Shown here: in pieces, positions 26,105-37,592 of the stretch
How the letters are laid out: the number at the start of each line of letters is the position of its first letter
How positions within the stretch are numbered: position 1 is the stretch's first letter
Assembly (NCBI GenBank): GCA_009731375.1
Contig: BJOX01000255.1
Location: 277,763 to 315,882, forward strand
DNA: 38,120 nt
Direction: 5' to 3'
Origin: Paulinella micropora
Taxonomy: Eukaryota; Cercozoa; Imbricatea; Euglyphida
The notes under the pieces: model-generated
Told to the model about the DNA's origin: nothing
Seen by the model: the letters and a program-made list of their open reading frames with translations, nothing else
The model's database searches: none
Position numbers and translations under genes: made by a program

Positions 26105-28208
26105 CTGAAACCTGACTTTGCAATAGCCTCACACTGCTTGCCATTGGGTACATGACAGCTAGTAGGCTTGATAGGTTTGGCATGGAGGTTGAGTGGTGGG
26201 CCATCTACCTCTCTAATATGCAATGGGTTGGTGTTTTTAATGAGGACTTTTCTGTAACCTGTCTTGGCACGGCGGAGCCCCCAACCATCCTCTAAGGGGT
26301 AGATTAGCCCCAGAGGGGTGGGGTCACCTGCCATGTCAAGAGAGTTTACAAAATTGTTCTCACTAAGTGGGGGGATACGTGTTTGAGAAGCATTACGAGT
26401 GGAATGGAGAGTGACATGTGTTGGTGTAGCCTCCCCCTTTCTCCTCGCCACATTGTGGTTGTACCTAGCACGGCTTCTGTCTGCACCCACTCTCCCTGTC
26501 GTATGGGCGCTGGGTGGCGTAAGTGGTGGGGCAAAAAGAGGTGATGGTGGGGTAGCTGTGGTGAGGTTGCTATGGTCTGTCTCCCCATCATTGTCGTCCT
26601 CCCTCTCCATCATATGAATGGCTGGTGTGTGTGGTGTGGCAAAAAGAGGTAGTGGTGTGGTGTTGTCATGAACATCCTCTCCTCTCTCCCCACTCTCCTC
26701 TTCCCTTTCTACAACATTGACAGCAGACATATGATTGATATGCCCTACCCTATCTACTTCCTCTCCCTCACTCCTTGTGTCTTCATCAGATGAAGAGTGA
26801 TCGTCAGACTGCAATCCGGTGAGGTCTGGTTCGTCTTCTACGTCCTCCTCAGATGAGGAAGACGAAGAGGAAGAGTCAGACCCACCAGCATTCAGACTGA
26901 TGGTCTTCATGATGAAGTCTGTAGCTTTGAGCTTCCGTCTCTCCTTCTCTCCCTTCTTCTTTTTCTTCTTCATCTTGTCCTTGCCCTTCCTTCCTTCCCC
27001 TTCTGCCTTACTACTCTCACTACTTTTGCTCTTCTGACTACCTTCTATCAGATGAGAGGGAGTAGCAATAGCTCCTGCCTTCCTCCTTATAGGGCAGTTG
27101 TTAGGATCATGCCCATCTCGTGGGCAGTCTTTAAGGAGACAACGGACGAAACATACCTTCATAACATGATCACCTTCACAATTATAACACTTAATCCTGC
27201 CTTTGTTCTTCTGTCCTACTAGATTAACAGTGATAGGGTCAGACCGTGAGTTTCCGGATTCAGTACCATACAACTTTTGCATCCTAGTCATTGACACACT
27301 CCCTTGGGCGATTTGCTCCATAATCTGGAGGAATTCGTCCCAAGGGGGTCGTTGATGAGGAAGCAAAGCTTGCCAATGGTTCTCCCAGTAGGTCTTAAAA
27401 GGGGTTAAATGTTTTAATTTGTTTATGATCATATCAGCTTTCATGGGGACAGGGATAGGTGCCTTCATCCTCTTCTCTTGCTTATCTATTATCGTGAGGT
27501 ATGAAGCAAGCCATGTACTTACTTCCTTAAACAGAATCCTATTTGCCTACCTGCTCAATCTTGCTCTCATGATCGCAAAGTTATGATGATCATGAAGCAA
27601 GGTGGAACAGATGGGGTTGCTTGTCTCACAGCTTTGCAGAAGCATTATGGGGGCCTCGAACTTATCAAGTTTCAAGAGCACCAACAAACCATCTACTACT
27701 CCTACCCCAAAAAGGTTAATATATAATAGGGAATCATACCTTTGTTTTTCGATTGCCTCATAATACCTTGCAGATCCTTGAGGTTGAGAAGCGTACGGAA
27801 GGTTAGACTTGCTTCCGGGAGTCACAAATGGTACTTCGCTTTTCAGCTCAGTAGGTATTATGATTTCCGGTTTAGCAGCTTTCCTTCGTTCTGCAGTATG
27901 CTCAACCTTAATTGACCCACCCTCCTTGTTTCCTCCTTAACTTTGCTTTGATCTCCAGCTTCACCCCTTGGGGAGTGTAAGGTATCCTCAATAGGAGAGT
28001 CAGGAGGGACTAGGATGTTGGGTAATTTTAGGTTCTTGGTAAACGGATGATCCTCCATGCCTGGGATGATAGTCAAAACTTGTGGATTTGTTACACCAAT
28101 GATCGAAATCAAAGTATGGTAAAACAAATCCCAGTCTGGTTTATCATTATAGAACTTTGGAGGGTCCAGTTTTAGTTTCGCTAAATCAAATGTGGAATTG
28201 TATGCCAT
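26041..28208 (-). pseudogene. gag: EC Gag, broken by frameshifts
   Basis: The first ATG on the - strand is at 28208 (MAYNSTFDLAKL), about 305 bases after the LTR. The frame is lost near 27880, picked up at about 27825-27547 and again at 27468-26041. The last piece has paired zinc knuckles (CYNCEGDHVMKVC and a following C/H-rich segment, about 27187-27092), then a Lys-rich and Ser/Asp/Glu-rich linker. Near its end lies C-x9-C (QCEAIAKSGFRC), whose C-x2-H partner FCSWH sits in the next frame. The order matches E2 Gag but sequence similarity is low outside the Cys motifs. Confidence 0.83.
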
Positions 28209-28357
28209 ATTGACTGTCAAAGGGCGGAAGATAGGAGAAAAACTCGACTAAAATGAATTCTATCGGCTAGGATAGAAAGAGAGGTAAAAGGATAAATGCG
28301 AGATTGTGGTTTACTAGTACCTATTTCGTACCTAGTCAAACCACTGAACAGATCACA

Positions 28358-28450
28358 GTGGCTGCCTATTGCACGCCCACTGTTGTGGGTGACTGCCTGG
28401 CGCAAGTCCACCTGCAACACTCTTTTGGTGGCTGCCTGATGCACGCCCAC
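28358..28450 (-). repeat. Three tandem stem-loops in the EC leader
   Basis: Three 23-base copies (28358-28380, 28389-28411, 28428-28450) share a loop core, CTGCCTNNTGCACGC on the + strand in copies 1 and 3, but differ in flanking stems. Copy 1 pairs ACAGTGG with CCACTGT. Copy 3 pairs TTTGGTGG with CCACCAAA. Copy 2 pairs GGTG with CACC. Stem bases change together, which points to RNA structure. The position 64-156 bases past the 5' LTR suits a packaging or dimer signal. Confidence 0.65.
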
Positions 28451-28501
28451 CAAATCTGTGTATAGGTGATTAAAGTTCTTTACACAGAGTTCGCACTACA
28501 A

Positions 28502-28513
28502 GGCTCGATAACC
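28502..28513 (-). promoter_or_regulatory. EC primer binding site, anticodon-type with one extra base
   Basis: In element sense, GGTTATCGAGCC follows the 5' LTR directly. It equals the E2/E3 site GGTTATGAGCC with one inserted C. The most likely reading is a decayed half-tRNA-Met site; a different tRNA anticodon arm is possible. Confidence 0.6.
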
Positions 28514-28723
28514 TGTTAGTATAATATATTAATTGTAATCTGGAACTCTCACCAAACGCAGTTTGCAGTAACAGAACTTTAATAGAAAACAGAAAAGGCG
28601 CGAAGCGCAGAGCGCAAAGCAACATGACTGGCCGGATCTAAGTAATGGCTCTAACGATACCGTTACTCCGATATGGCCGGCCGGGTAACTAACTATTTTT
28701 AATATTAATTATTGGTTCCAACA
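28514..28723 (-). repeat. EC 5' LTR
   Basis: It is 210 bp long. In element sense it begins TGTTGGAACC and ends CTAACA, with the target duplication ATTCC (+ strand) just beyond at 28724-28728. It lacks the microsatellite insert of its partner and so shows the original LTR length. Confidence 0.9.
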
Positions 28724-28728
28724 ATTCC

Positions 28729-28927
28729 ACTTAATGATTTAGTGCCATGATACAGTGGACACTATACTTTGCCACTCTACATTGGAGATTAAGTCATTAG
28801 ACACTTTCTCCTCCATTACGTCCTTATTTCTCAATTATCCGTTCGCAGTAGTTGTTACTGTTAGTAGTATTATTAGTTATTAATACAGTCATTTGCATGA
28901 ATAGTAGCACTCAAGTTATCATGGTAC
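28729..28927. other. Short spacer between EC and E3
   Basis: About 200 AT-rich bases hold no gene, repeat or RNA that I can recognise. Confidence 0.6.
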
Positions 28928-28932
28928 AGTGG

Positions 28933-29250
28933 CGTTGGTAGGACAATTATGTTTTACTTTTAGTAATTACTTTGTGACTGGTAAGTAATTTATCCGTATA
29001 GTTCTAGTCAATAATTGTAACGGACAAAACTGTCCATATTGGCATTCAGAATTGGACACTGACCATTGTGTAATAATTACAGTCGTGCGGACTTTATTTC
29101 AGTTTCATTATTACCTTTGAGTTTATCAGTTCTGCTATATACGTGCAGATTAAAAGTGTCGATTGGTATCGTGGCTTCTAACGGAGTCTCTCAGCAAACC
29201 GGCGTCTAAGGTATTAGGTCCGTGAGTGACCGGGTATTACCTAATCAACG
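28933..29250 (+). repeat. E3 5' LTR
   Basis: It is 318 bp long, begins CGTTGGTAGG and ends CCTAATCAACG. The boundary is fixed by the AGTGG duplication on the outside and by the primer binding site on the inside. Confidence 0.95.
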
Positions 29251-29260
29251 GTTATGAGCC
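29251..29260 (+). promoter_or_regulatory. E3 primer binding site for half initiator tRNA-Met
   Basis: GTTATGAGCC abuts the LTR, with the last LTR base extending the match to GGTTATGAGCC. The ATG at 29254 is also the first codon of Gag. Downstream bases differ from E2 (GCTGG against TTGAC), so conservation stops where the tRNA match would be expected to weaken. Confidence 0.8.
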
Positions 29261-32200
29261 GCTGGGGAAACGAATTTCGGCACCATGCGACCAGCATGAG
29301 ACAATTGATGTCTCACACTCCGGTGTTTAGCGGAAATAAAAAGGATTTACAGAGTTGCTATTACCAGATAGAGGAGTATGCCTACGGGATTAGCACAACA
29401 CTCGGGGATAGTTTCATGATGCTTTCAAAGACCATAAAGCGGCAAGAACAAAGTATGGTTACGATAGAGACAGGATGAGAAAAGCAGAAGAAATGGAAGA
29501 ACCGAGAGAACCACACGAGGTGAACACACCGGAAGGATCAGAAGACGAAGAAGATGAAACAGAGACACAACAAACACGACAACAGAGAGAGAGAGGTAGC
29601 CAAACACCACAAGACTCGAAGACACAGCAAGAGAAACCTGCCAACTGGAAAGATCTCTCAAAGGAAGAGAAGAAAGCTTGGGAGGATAGGGCGAACAGAA
29701 AGAAGAAAAGACAGATGACAGGAACCAACAAGGATGTGTATTTGCTGAGGAAGAAAAGATACAGAGAAGAAATGCAGTACCTGCATCGCTGCAGGATGTT
29801 CCAACTTCTCGTAACAACAGCATTCTCGGAATCCAAGGTGGTTCAATTTCTGCGCAGTAAAATCGTTCATTGCCCGTTTGAGAAAGTCGGCATTGTCAAA
29901 GCAAAATACGGTCATCTAAGTGGTGCGGCGAGATACATAGAGGAGAAAGCATTTAAAGAGATGAGACCAAGACCGACAGAGGATATGGATGAGTACCTAA
30001 CACAACATCTACTGCAGAAGAACTGGCTAGAAGCCCTGAGAGGGAAGCCCTTTGAGCCAGAGGAAGCAGTAAATGGGTTGTTAGAGAAGCTAGCAGAGCA
30101 TGAGGCCTATGGGCCCGCTTACCTCAACGATCATTATAGATTACCAGCAGCGAGCAGGCCAACACATGATGATATGTTAGAGTCGGCAAGAGAAATTTAC
30201 GTGTTGTGGGAAGCGAAGCAGAAGAGACTGAGAAAGGAACGTAGGAGAGAGAAAGAGAGGAAGAGAGAGGGTAAGGGAGCGAATCTACTGTTTGGAGAGG
30301 GAGAGGGAGGAGAGAAAGGAGAAAAGAGAGAGAAGAATAAGAAATAGACTAAGAACGGGAAGGGCAAGGGCAACAAGAATGGTAGTGATAGTTCAAAGCA
30401 GGAGTGGTGGCTGACAGCGACATGCTATAACTGCTACCAGACTGGACACACAAAGCGTTTTTGCCCCACACAGAAGTCAGGCCCCAAACGAACTAGTCCA
30501 AAGTCAGCTCACTCTAACTCCACAAAAGGAAAACAAAGAGACAAGAGTGGCAAGTTTAAAAAGAAAGGAGCCAAAGGAGTCACTCATATGAGGGCAGAAG
30601 TAGGAGAGGAGGGTGAGGAGGAAGAGGGAGACAAATCTGAAGGGGAAGACAGCTCAGAAGAAGAAGAGTATGGGCTAGTCATGATGGAGGGTGCAGAAGA
30701 AGCAATGGAGGGAAACATAGAAAGTGGGGAAAGCATTATTGCTCGTGAAGCAGAGCAAGAGGGCGAGGAGGATAGTGAGCCTCCAAAGGAGCAAAGTGAC
30801 AACAAACCCTTAGATCAACCCGCAAGAGCCTGTCAAGTGCTCCATTGGCTCGAAACACACTCCGAGACAGACCCCACAACCCTCCACCTCGCACTCTCAC
30901 TAGTGCTCAACACCCCGACACCTCTACAACAACCACTCCTGCCCTCACAACCTCACGAGACACACAACGTGTGCAACCCTCACCATTGCAACCAAAACCC
31001 TCGCAAGTGAAAGAGAAAGAGAAACGGAAAAGGGAGAAACCGACACTCACACCCTCTCAGAACTCTAGACAGACAAAGAACGAAACACCACGTCCCACTA
31101 CACTCACTCCTAAGAGCCACACCACAGGCCCACTAACCACTCGTTGTACTGGGCTGAACTGGAAGGGAGAACAGTGTGGAGTTAAGTTTGGACAGGGGGG
31201 GAGTTGGGGCAAGGCGGGTGAGGCAGCAAAGATGCTAGTGTATGCAGACTTACGTGGTTATGATGCACGCCAAGACCCACTATTCGCTGACATTGACCTA
31301 GCACAAGACCCTTCACGTCGCCCACGCCCTTTCCGTGATTATCCGTCTGAGAGTGAGATGATAAGCATACTGAGAGAGAGGGAGGGGGCGAGTGCACAGC
31401 AAATCTCGCAAAAAGATACGGCAAAACCCGTGAAGAAAAACTCGCTAAGTCCCGCAAATATCGGAGAAAAAGCAAGAAAAGTGTCGAAAAACCCGGTAAG
31501 AAAGGAGTTAGTGCAGATTCACGGAATGATGCTGTTTTGCCAGGGAAAGAGGCAAGGACCGGCGGGACTAGAGCTGGAAAAGAGATGGCATTTGATGAGG
31601 CTGATGAGCGTGTAGGAGGGACAAGCGAGGGCAAGTCTTGGCCACCATCGCTACTATCACAGGGTCCGTCTCCTTTGGATAGAGTAGGAGACAGTGTAGA
31701 GTCACAGACAGAGCAGACAAGCGAGACACACACACATGAAACACCTGTGGGGAAGAGCAGTAAAAGAGGCACAGAACACGGAAAGGTAATAGGCTTTGAA
31801 GGCTTTAAGAGAATAAGTGAACAGCTGAACAACCTGTGTGTTTTGGATGATGAAACGGGAGATGTTGTGATGATGACACAGAAGGAAGGAGAGAGAGAGT
31901 AGCAGAGGCAGATGGACTGTTGACAGATGTGTTTTGGGCAGTGAACGAAGTATTTCTGAAGCATGCAGCAGGCACGCCACAAATCACAAGAGAGACAGTC
32001 ATAGAGAAGAGAGCAGCAAGAACCACTCAGAGTGCAAAAGCTAAGGAAAGAGCTAAGTGGGAGTGTGAGTTCAGACACAGTGAAGGACATCCAAGACCTG
32101 AGAAGACGGAAATAGCTAGGTTGCTATATGCGTTAACGAAGGGAGCAGAAAAGATAGTAGTGAAAGAGGGTTTGTGTTACGACCCGGACGGCAAAGAGAA

Positions 32201-33140
32201 CGAGTTTTACACAGAGCTGTTAGGAATAATAGACTATGGAATGCTCGACTTAGCTAAGAACCACGACAATCAATTTGCTCTTTTCATCGTACGATCGATG
32301 CCCCACCTTATGAAGATTTGGCATGAGGTAGAAGCGAGAGGGGTTACACTGAACGCACTTTTGCGGAAGTTACACTCAGGAGATGCATACAAGTTCTTCA
32401 GTCCAGAACAGGCAGCAGCGAGAAAGAGGGAGTTTGATAGGAAGAGACGGGAGATAGACGGACACTCAGACATGGAGGAGGATGATGAGGAGTTTGACCC
32501 GGAGAACCTAGAACACTCCAGAACCTCAGAGGAGATGAGGTCAAGAATTCCCATAAGCTTTAAATCGTATTGCGAGGCACGAGAAGAGCTTGATTGGATG
32601 TACGAGGAGAAATTTGAGAAGAGAAGAAAGAACAAAGCCCAAGGGAAAGGGAGTGAGGAGGAGGATGAAGAGGAAGATCACAATCTCATGGTAGACGATA
32701 GCGAGACGGTAGGACGCAAGAAAAAGATGATAGTTCAAGACAGCGGATCGTCCAGGGATATAGCATGTACACCGCACATCTTACACAACGTCCGAGAGAT
32801 TGAACCCGTTAGCTTAGTCACCGGAACGGAGAGAGTGTGGTGCGAAACATGGGGGAAGCGAGGTTGACAAGAATAGATGGATCAAGAAAGCCAGTTTTGG
32901 TAAAGAAAGATATGCTGTTGGACAACAGGGTGCCAGTCAACATTATGTCTACTGGAAACATGGACCATAACCACATCTATCATTCACCAAAATGGGCAAC
33001 TACTAATCCTAAAGCACCCCATAAGAGTTAAAGAGAGTGACGTGATCGTGAGGGGGAGACTTACGCCTGGCATGCTCTATCGCTGGGACAATGAGAAAGA
33101 CAAGCCCCTCAACATAAATGAGCGTTACAACCCAAAGTAA
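29254..33140 (+). pseudogene. gag-pro: E3 Gag-protease, broken
   Basis: Coding segments follow one another in changing frames: 29254-29478, 29475-30347, an in-frame continuation past a TAG at 30345, 30588-31010, 30845-31615, 31920-32867 and 32837-33140. The capsid-like part (about 29640-30240) aligns with E2. A CCHC knuckle (CYNCYQTGHTKRFC) lies near 30424-30465. The C-x9-C half of the second Cys motif is present at 31145-31177, but the C-x2-H half has become Arg and Asp. The pre-protease domain is at about 32106-32313. The protease motif is DSGS near 32740. The ORF1 stop after NERYNP is TAA at 33138-33140. Confidence 0.88.
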
Positions 33141-33156
33141 AAGAGAAGAAGAATAA

Positions 33157-36100
33157 GACGGGGTAAGCGGGGCGGGAATCCCCAACGAGAGAGAAAGTGA
33201 GAGCAAGCAAGCGAGAGTAAGTGAGAACGAGGAAGCTAGAGGCAGCGTTTTATATGCTATGTATCCTGAGAAAGGTAAGAAGGGTAAGCCCGTTGACATT
33301 TATGTCATACATCAGTGTAGTGGGCATAAAGCTTTACCAAAGACCTATGCATTAGGCGAGGCAATGGGTAGAAAATTAACAGGAAGCGAGGATAGTGCTA
33401 GATTTTGTGAAGCATGTATGATGGGAAAAGCTAAAGTGTTACCCAGATTTAAGGTTAATAGAATTAGGAGAGTGAGTTACCCTTGTGAGATTTTGCACAT
33501 AGATACTTCCGGACCTTGGGCGGTAATGTCAATTCACGGTAAGTACTATAAATTTTGCGTTACAGACGATTACTCGGGGTACATCAAAAACTATTATTTA
33601 CGATACAAGAGCGAGTTTGTAGATTGTTTGAAGCAAGCGGTAGCATGGTTTGAAAGGCAGACAGGGAAGAAAGTCAGACAGATCACTTGCGACAACGAGT
33701 TCGATGTCCCAACTGAGATTATAGAGTGGTGGAAACCCCTACAATTCATTTGGAAGACTAGTGCTCCAGGTGATAAAGATGGCAATCCCATAGCTGAGAA
33801 GGTCAACGACATCACAGCCGGACCAGCCCGGGCCATGCGATATGAGGCTAATTTACCACCCCAATTTTGGGCGGAAATGGAACACACAGCCACAACATTG
33901 CACAACATTCTACCAGCCACGACAGGGCCTAGGAAGGGAACCTCACCTTTTGAGCAATGTCTGGGCTACAAGCCAGCTATCCGACAAATTAAGCCTATAG
34001 GATGTTTAGGTGTAATGTACATAGGAAAGCAGGTAGGCAGAGGCAACTATAGGGGAAAGCGTGTGATGTTACTTGGACATGATGTATTCAATGAACTATA
34101 CCGAGTTTGGGATGGTCGAAAAATCATCACAAATGTGCGTAATGTACGCTTTAACCACAATGTAGTTGGCAAGGATGCTCACCCACCCAGAGAAGTTAGA
34201 TGGGACGACGAGGAATCTGAGGGGGAGAGTAATGACACCGTCCAGCTAGAACAGCCATTAGACGAACCCGAACATAAAGATGAGGGGGAGTTAGACAAAC
34301 ATGAGGAGTTACAGGCAGAAAAAGACATTTACCGTCCAGATTCCGGTCTCCCATCAGAGTCGAAGGTAGAACTAGCTGACGACAAGGATGATGGGGTAAC
34401 ACCCGTCACATCGTTAGAGGCGCAAAGCCCCGAAGCAGACCACCCTAGTAGGAGGTACGTAGAGGGAGACGCGCCCACAAAGGGCCTCACTTGGGAGCAA
34501 AGTGACAAGATCACATCAGCTAGCATAGTGAGAGGGAAACGAGAAACAAAGGTTAGGACACCTGTTACACAACCACCTCCAGAAAAGAAGGCAGCAGTAA
34601 AAGCAGCTACATTGACAGGAGAGAGAGAGAGAGAGTTAGTGCGCCGGGAGTAGCTTTCGGAGAAGAATGGGCAAAGGAAGAATATGGAGACAACTGGCGA
34701 TCAGTTAAGAGAGAAGGAAAAGTCTTAGAACCATGCGAGAAGGGAGAGAGACTTAAAGTCCGTAAGATGCCTAAGCCCACTTCGTAGTCTTTGACGACGG
34801 TCAGGTAGAAAAGATGTTAGATACCGAAATTAGAAACTATCGAATAGATAGGATAAGACCCGTCGGAGCATCCCGAGATGTCCGCAGAAAGTATCGTAGA
34901 GGATCAAACCACTGCGTTACTGTACCTGACATTGAAGGTACCAAAGGCAATCGTTGATGAGGGATTGATCGCGAAAGAGTTGAAAGCAGGAATGGATAAA
35001 GAGATTGAAGCTCTAAAGTCTTTTAACACGTGGGTAAACCCTAAGGAAGCGAAAAAGGAGTAAAAGTAGTAAGACTAACATGGGTACATAAAGTCAAACT
35101 AGACGAAAAGGGACGTAAGTTCATTAAGTCAAGGTTAGCTTTGCGGGGAGATATGCTAGAGCCAGGAGTTAGCTATAACCCAGATCATTTATTTGTGCCA
35201 TGTGCCGCGCATCGCTCATTACTCTTTTTGTCTAAGCTTGCAGCATGGCATGGACATAAGCTATACGGTATAGACTTCAAAAATGTTTATCTAAATGCAC
35301 GAATGCATGATCCTGTTTATGCTTATGCACCCGATGGGATAGACAGTGAAGAGCATGAAGGCATGATATGGAGAGTATATGGAGCTCTGTATGGCGCGCC
35401 GCAAGCTGGTAGGAGATGGTATGAAATCTTAGCCCCTAAGTTAGAGGAATTAGGATTCAGGTTACTAGACTCAGATTTATGTATGTTCGTTGAAAAAGAT
35501 AAGCCGATAAGAGATGCTATCATTGGTATTTTCCATGTAGATGATCTTATTTTCTCAGCTCCTAACGAACAAGCGTATGACCGTTTTGCTAGTAAACTAG
35601 AAAAGTTTATCCTCTTAAGCGTTTAGGAGTGGCTAAAGAGTTCAAAGGGATAGAGATAGTTCAGGAAGGAGGACGCATTTTATTGCATCAGAAGAAGTAT
35701 CAGAATCAGATTTTAAAGGATGTAGGATATGCCGATGTTAGACCAGTAAGCACTCCTAGTGCAGAACATGAGCCAGAACCTATGGGAGAAGCAAGCGCTC
35801 TTAGAAAGCATTCAATTCCTAGTTTAGTAGGTAAACTTTTGTTTCTAACTAAGATGACACGTCCAGATGCTGATCAAGCACTGAATGCAGCTAGCGTGAT
35901 GCAAACAGTGAATCCAGGACTTGCTTATGCTTTACTAGGTAGGATTTTTAGATATTTGAAAAGCTCGTATCGCGGTATTGCATTTCACGGGCCTAGATCG
36001 TCACAAGAAGGAAGGACGTACCCCAAGATTACTTTATGGCCAGATGCAGCACATAAGGTCTGTAAGAAAACCGGAAAGTCACGTACAGGTTATATAGTGC

Positions 36101-36497
36101 TTTGGGGTGGAGACCCGGTAGCTTGGTTATCGAAACGAAAGACTAGAATTGCATTAAGTTCTAATGACGCGGAAATTTTCGCAGCGGCAGAGTGCATATG
36201 AGAAGAATTGGCTATCAGACACATCACAGAAGAGTTAGGTATAGCACAGAAAGGGCCGATAGAGCTTTACGAAGATAACGCACAGACTATCTTAGCAGCA
36301 GAGAGGGGAATGTCAGGACACGTACTAAACACTTACCCTTAGAATTGCATTTCATTCATCATGCACAGAGAGACAATGAGATTAAGTTTGTAAAGGTAGG
36401 AACTAAGAAACAAATACCAGACGTTTTAACCAAACATGTTCCTAAGGACCAATTCGAATATCTCGTTAGTAAATTTATGGTAACACTTGATCCATAA
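33157..36497 (+). pseudogene. pol: E3 Pol: integrase, RT, RNase H, broken
   Basis: The integrase frame is open from 33157 to a stop at 34653 with the finger (CEACM), the core (HIDTSGPW, TCDNEF) and Glu in NPIAEKV, spaced as in E2. A frameshift at about 34640 interrupts the barrel-like module (WAKEEYG). RT runs through 34878-35063, 35141-35626 and 35629-36201 with HVDD near 35537. A TGA at about 36199 replaces the Arg codon of the E2 sequence ECIRE, consistent with a CGA to TGA change. One more frameshift near 36322 precedes the final TAA at 36495-36497. No full-length enzyme can be made. Confidence 0.9.
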
Positions 36498-37176
36498 TTT
36501 TACATCTCAAGTCTGCAAACTCACGCAAAATACGCAAATTTACGCAAAGTCAACTCATGTTGTTGTTTTGTGAGTTTTCTCTCTTTGAAGTGTGCAGGAA
36601 GTGTTTTGCGCAGGTAGTCGAGCGGCATCTTTTGGCATTGCTTCCGTTGAAGTAGAAGTCGAGCGCGAGAACGAAGCGCGTGGATTCTCCACCATCGGTC
36701 GTTGATCGCGGCAAGAGCGGGAAAAGAGCATATGCCGAATGAGCGGAATGAGGCGGAAGTAATTTTTATTGGCGGAATGGCAAATTTAACTAATTATATT
36801 GGACTCATTGAGTTAGTAATGTAATTTAGTTCACGTGCTGATGGGGTCATACTGTAAGGACCTACTGTTATTGTTTTAACCGTGTCGAAATTATTATTTC
36901 AGGTTGTCAAACCGTGACTATCATTTCAGTTTTTCAACCTGAAATAGAGGCCATGACGAGATGCCATTACGGCAATGAAGGGAAGGCAGGCAGACCAGAC
37001 AGGATTAGCAATTTTCAGTTTTGAGACTTAACTATTATTTGATGTTGTCAAACTGTAACTCTCATTTCAGTTTTTCAACCTGAAATAAGGGCCATTATCG
37101 CAATATGCAATAGTTACTAATTGTAAATGTATTGATTACTTAGAACTTGCATTATCGACATAGAACTAAGGGGGAG
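36498..37176 (+). other. E3 3' untranslated region with repeat hairpins and polypurine tract
   Basis: A block of about 60 bases occurs twice (about 36893-36954 and 37036-37095). In the first copy TATTTCAGGTTG at 36895-36906 pairs perfectly with CAACCTGAAATA at 36935-36946. In the second copy the left arm is degraded. The tract AAGGGGGAG at 37168-37176 primes plus-strand synthesis and touches the 3' LTR. Confidence 0.75.
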
Positions 37177-37494
37177 CGTTGGTAGGACAATTATGTTTTA
37201 CTTTTAGTAATTACTTTGTGACTGGTAAGTAATTTATCCGTATAGCTCTAGTCAATAATTGTAATGGACGTAACGGTCCATATTGGAATTCAGAATTGGA
37301 CACTGACCATTGTGTAATAATTACAGTCGAGCGGACTTTATTTCAGTTTCATTATTACCTTTGAGTTTATCAGTTCTGCAATATACGTGCGGATTAAAAG
37401 TGTCGATTGGTATCGTGGCTTCTAACGGAGTCTCTCAGCAAACCGGCGTCTAAGGTATTAGGTCCGTGAGTGACCGGGTATTACCTAATCAACG
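37177..37494 (+). repeat. E3 3' LTR
   Basis: It is 318 bp long, nine differences from the 5' LTR with no indel, and is followed by the target duplication AGTGG at 37495-37499. Confidence 0.95.
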
Positions 37495-37584
37495 AGTGGT
37501 GGCACCAGCTTTTTACCATTACTATTTTCACCCATATCCGTGCCGCGGTTACGTGGGTCAATTTCTAGAGGTACATCTTTTGTG

Positions 37585-37592
37585 TGACGTCA
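37585..37592. promoter_or_regulatory. CRE-like palindrome TGACGTCA, first copy
   Basis: This is a perfect bZIP (CREB/ATF-type) palindrome in the unique sequence after E3. A second perfect copy lies 116 bases on, at 37701-37708. No gene start could be tied to them, so a regulatory role is only a possibility. Confidence 0.25.

Larger units (their letters stand above)
20306..28723 (-). mobile_element. EC: decayed Ty1/copia-type LTR retrotransposon, minus strand
   Basis: Direct repeats at 20306-20750 and 28514-28723 bracket copia-order genes read on the - strand (Gag, protease, integrase, RT, RNase H). The target duplication ATTCC is present at 20301-20305 and 28724-28728. LTRs start TGTTGG and end CTAACA in the element's own sense. 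They differ by about six substitutions in some 205 aligned bases plus indels, and the genes carry several frameshifts and one assembly gap, so this is an old copy. It forms a family distinct from E2 and E3. Confidence 0.9.
28933..37494 (+). mobile_element. E3: decayed Ty1/copia-type LTR retrotransposon related to E2
   Basis: It is 8.56 kb long with 318-bp LTRs at 28933-29250 and 37177-37494 and target duplication AGTGG (28928-28932 and 37495-37499). The LTRs start CGTTGG and end TCAACG, a perfect inverted CGTTG/CAACG. They differ at nine positions (about 2.8%). Gag, protease, integrase, RT and RNase H clearly resemble E2 but carry several frameshifts and stops, so this copy is defective. E2 and E3 share the primer site and polypurine tract but not LTR sequence. 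Confidence 0.94.

Noticed and set aside
20306-28723. EC as an insertion nested in E2 or E3
   Set aside because: It has its own target duplication in spacer sequence, and both neighbours have complete ends.
29475-29478. ATGA overlap in E3 Gag as a designed translational coupling
   Set aside because: E2 Gag is continuous at this point and E3 has several other breaks, so mutation is simpler.
31182-32090. 302-codon open frame on the - strand
   Set aside because: It is antisense to E3 Gag-protease and has only Ser/Leu/Cys-rich composition.
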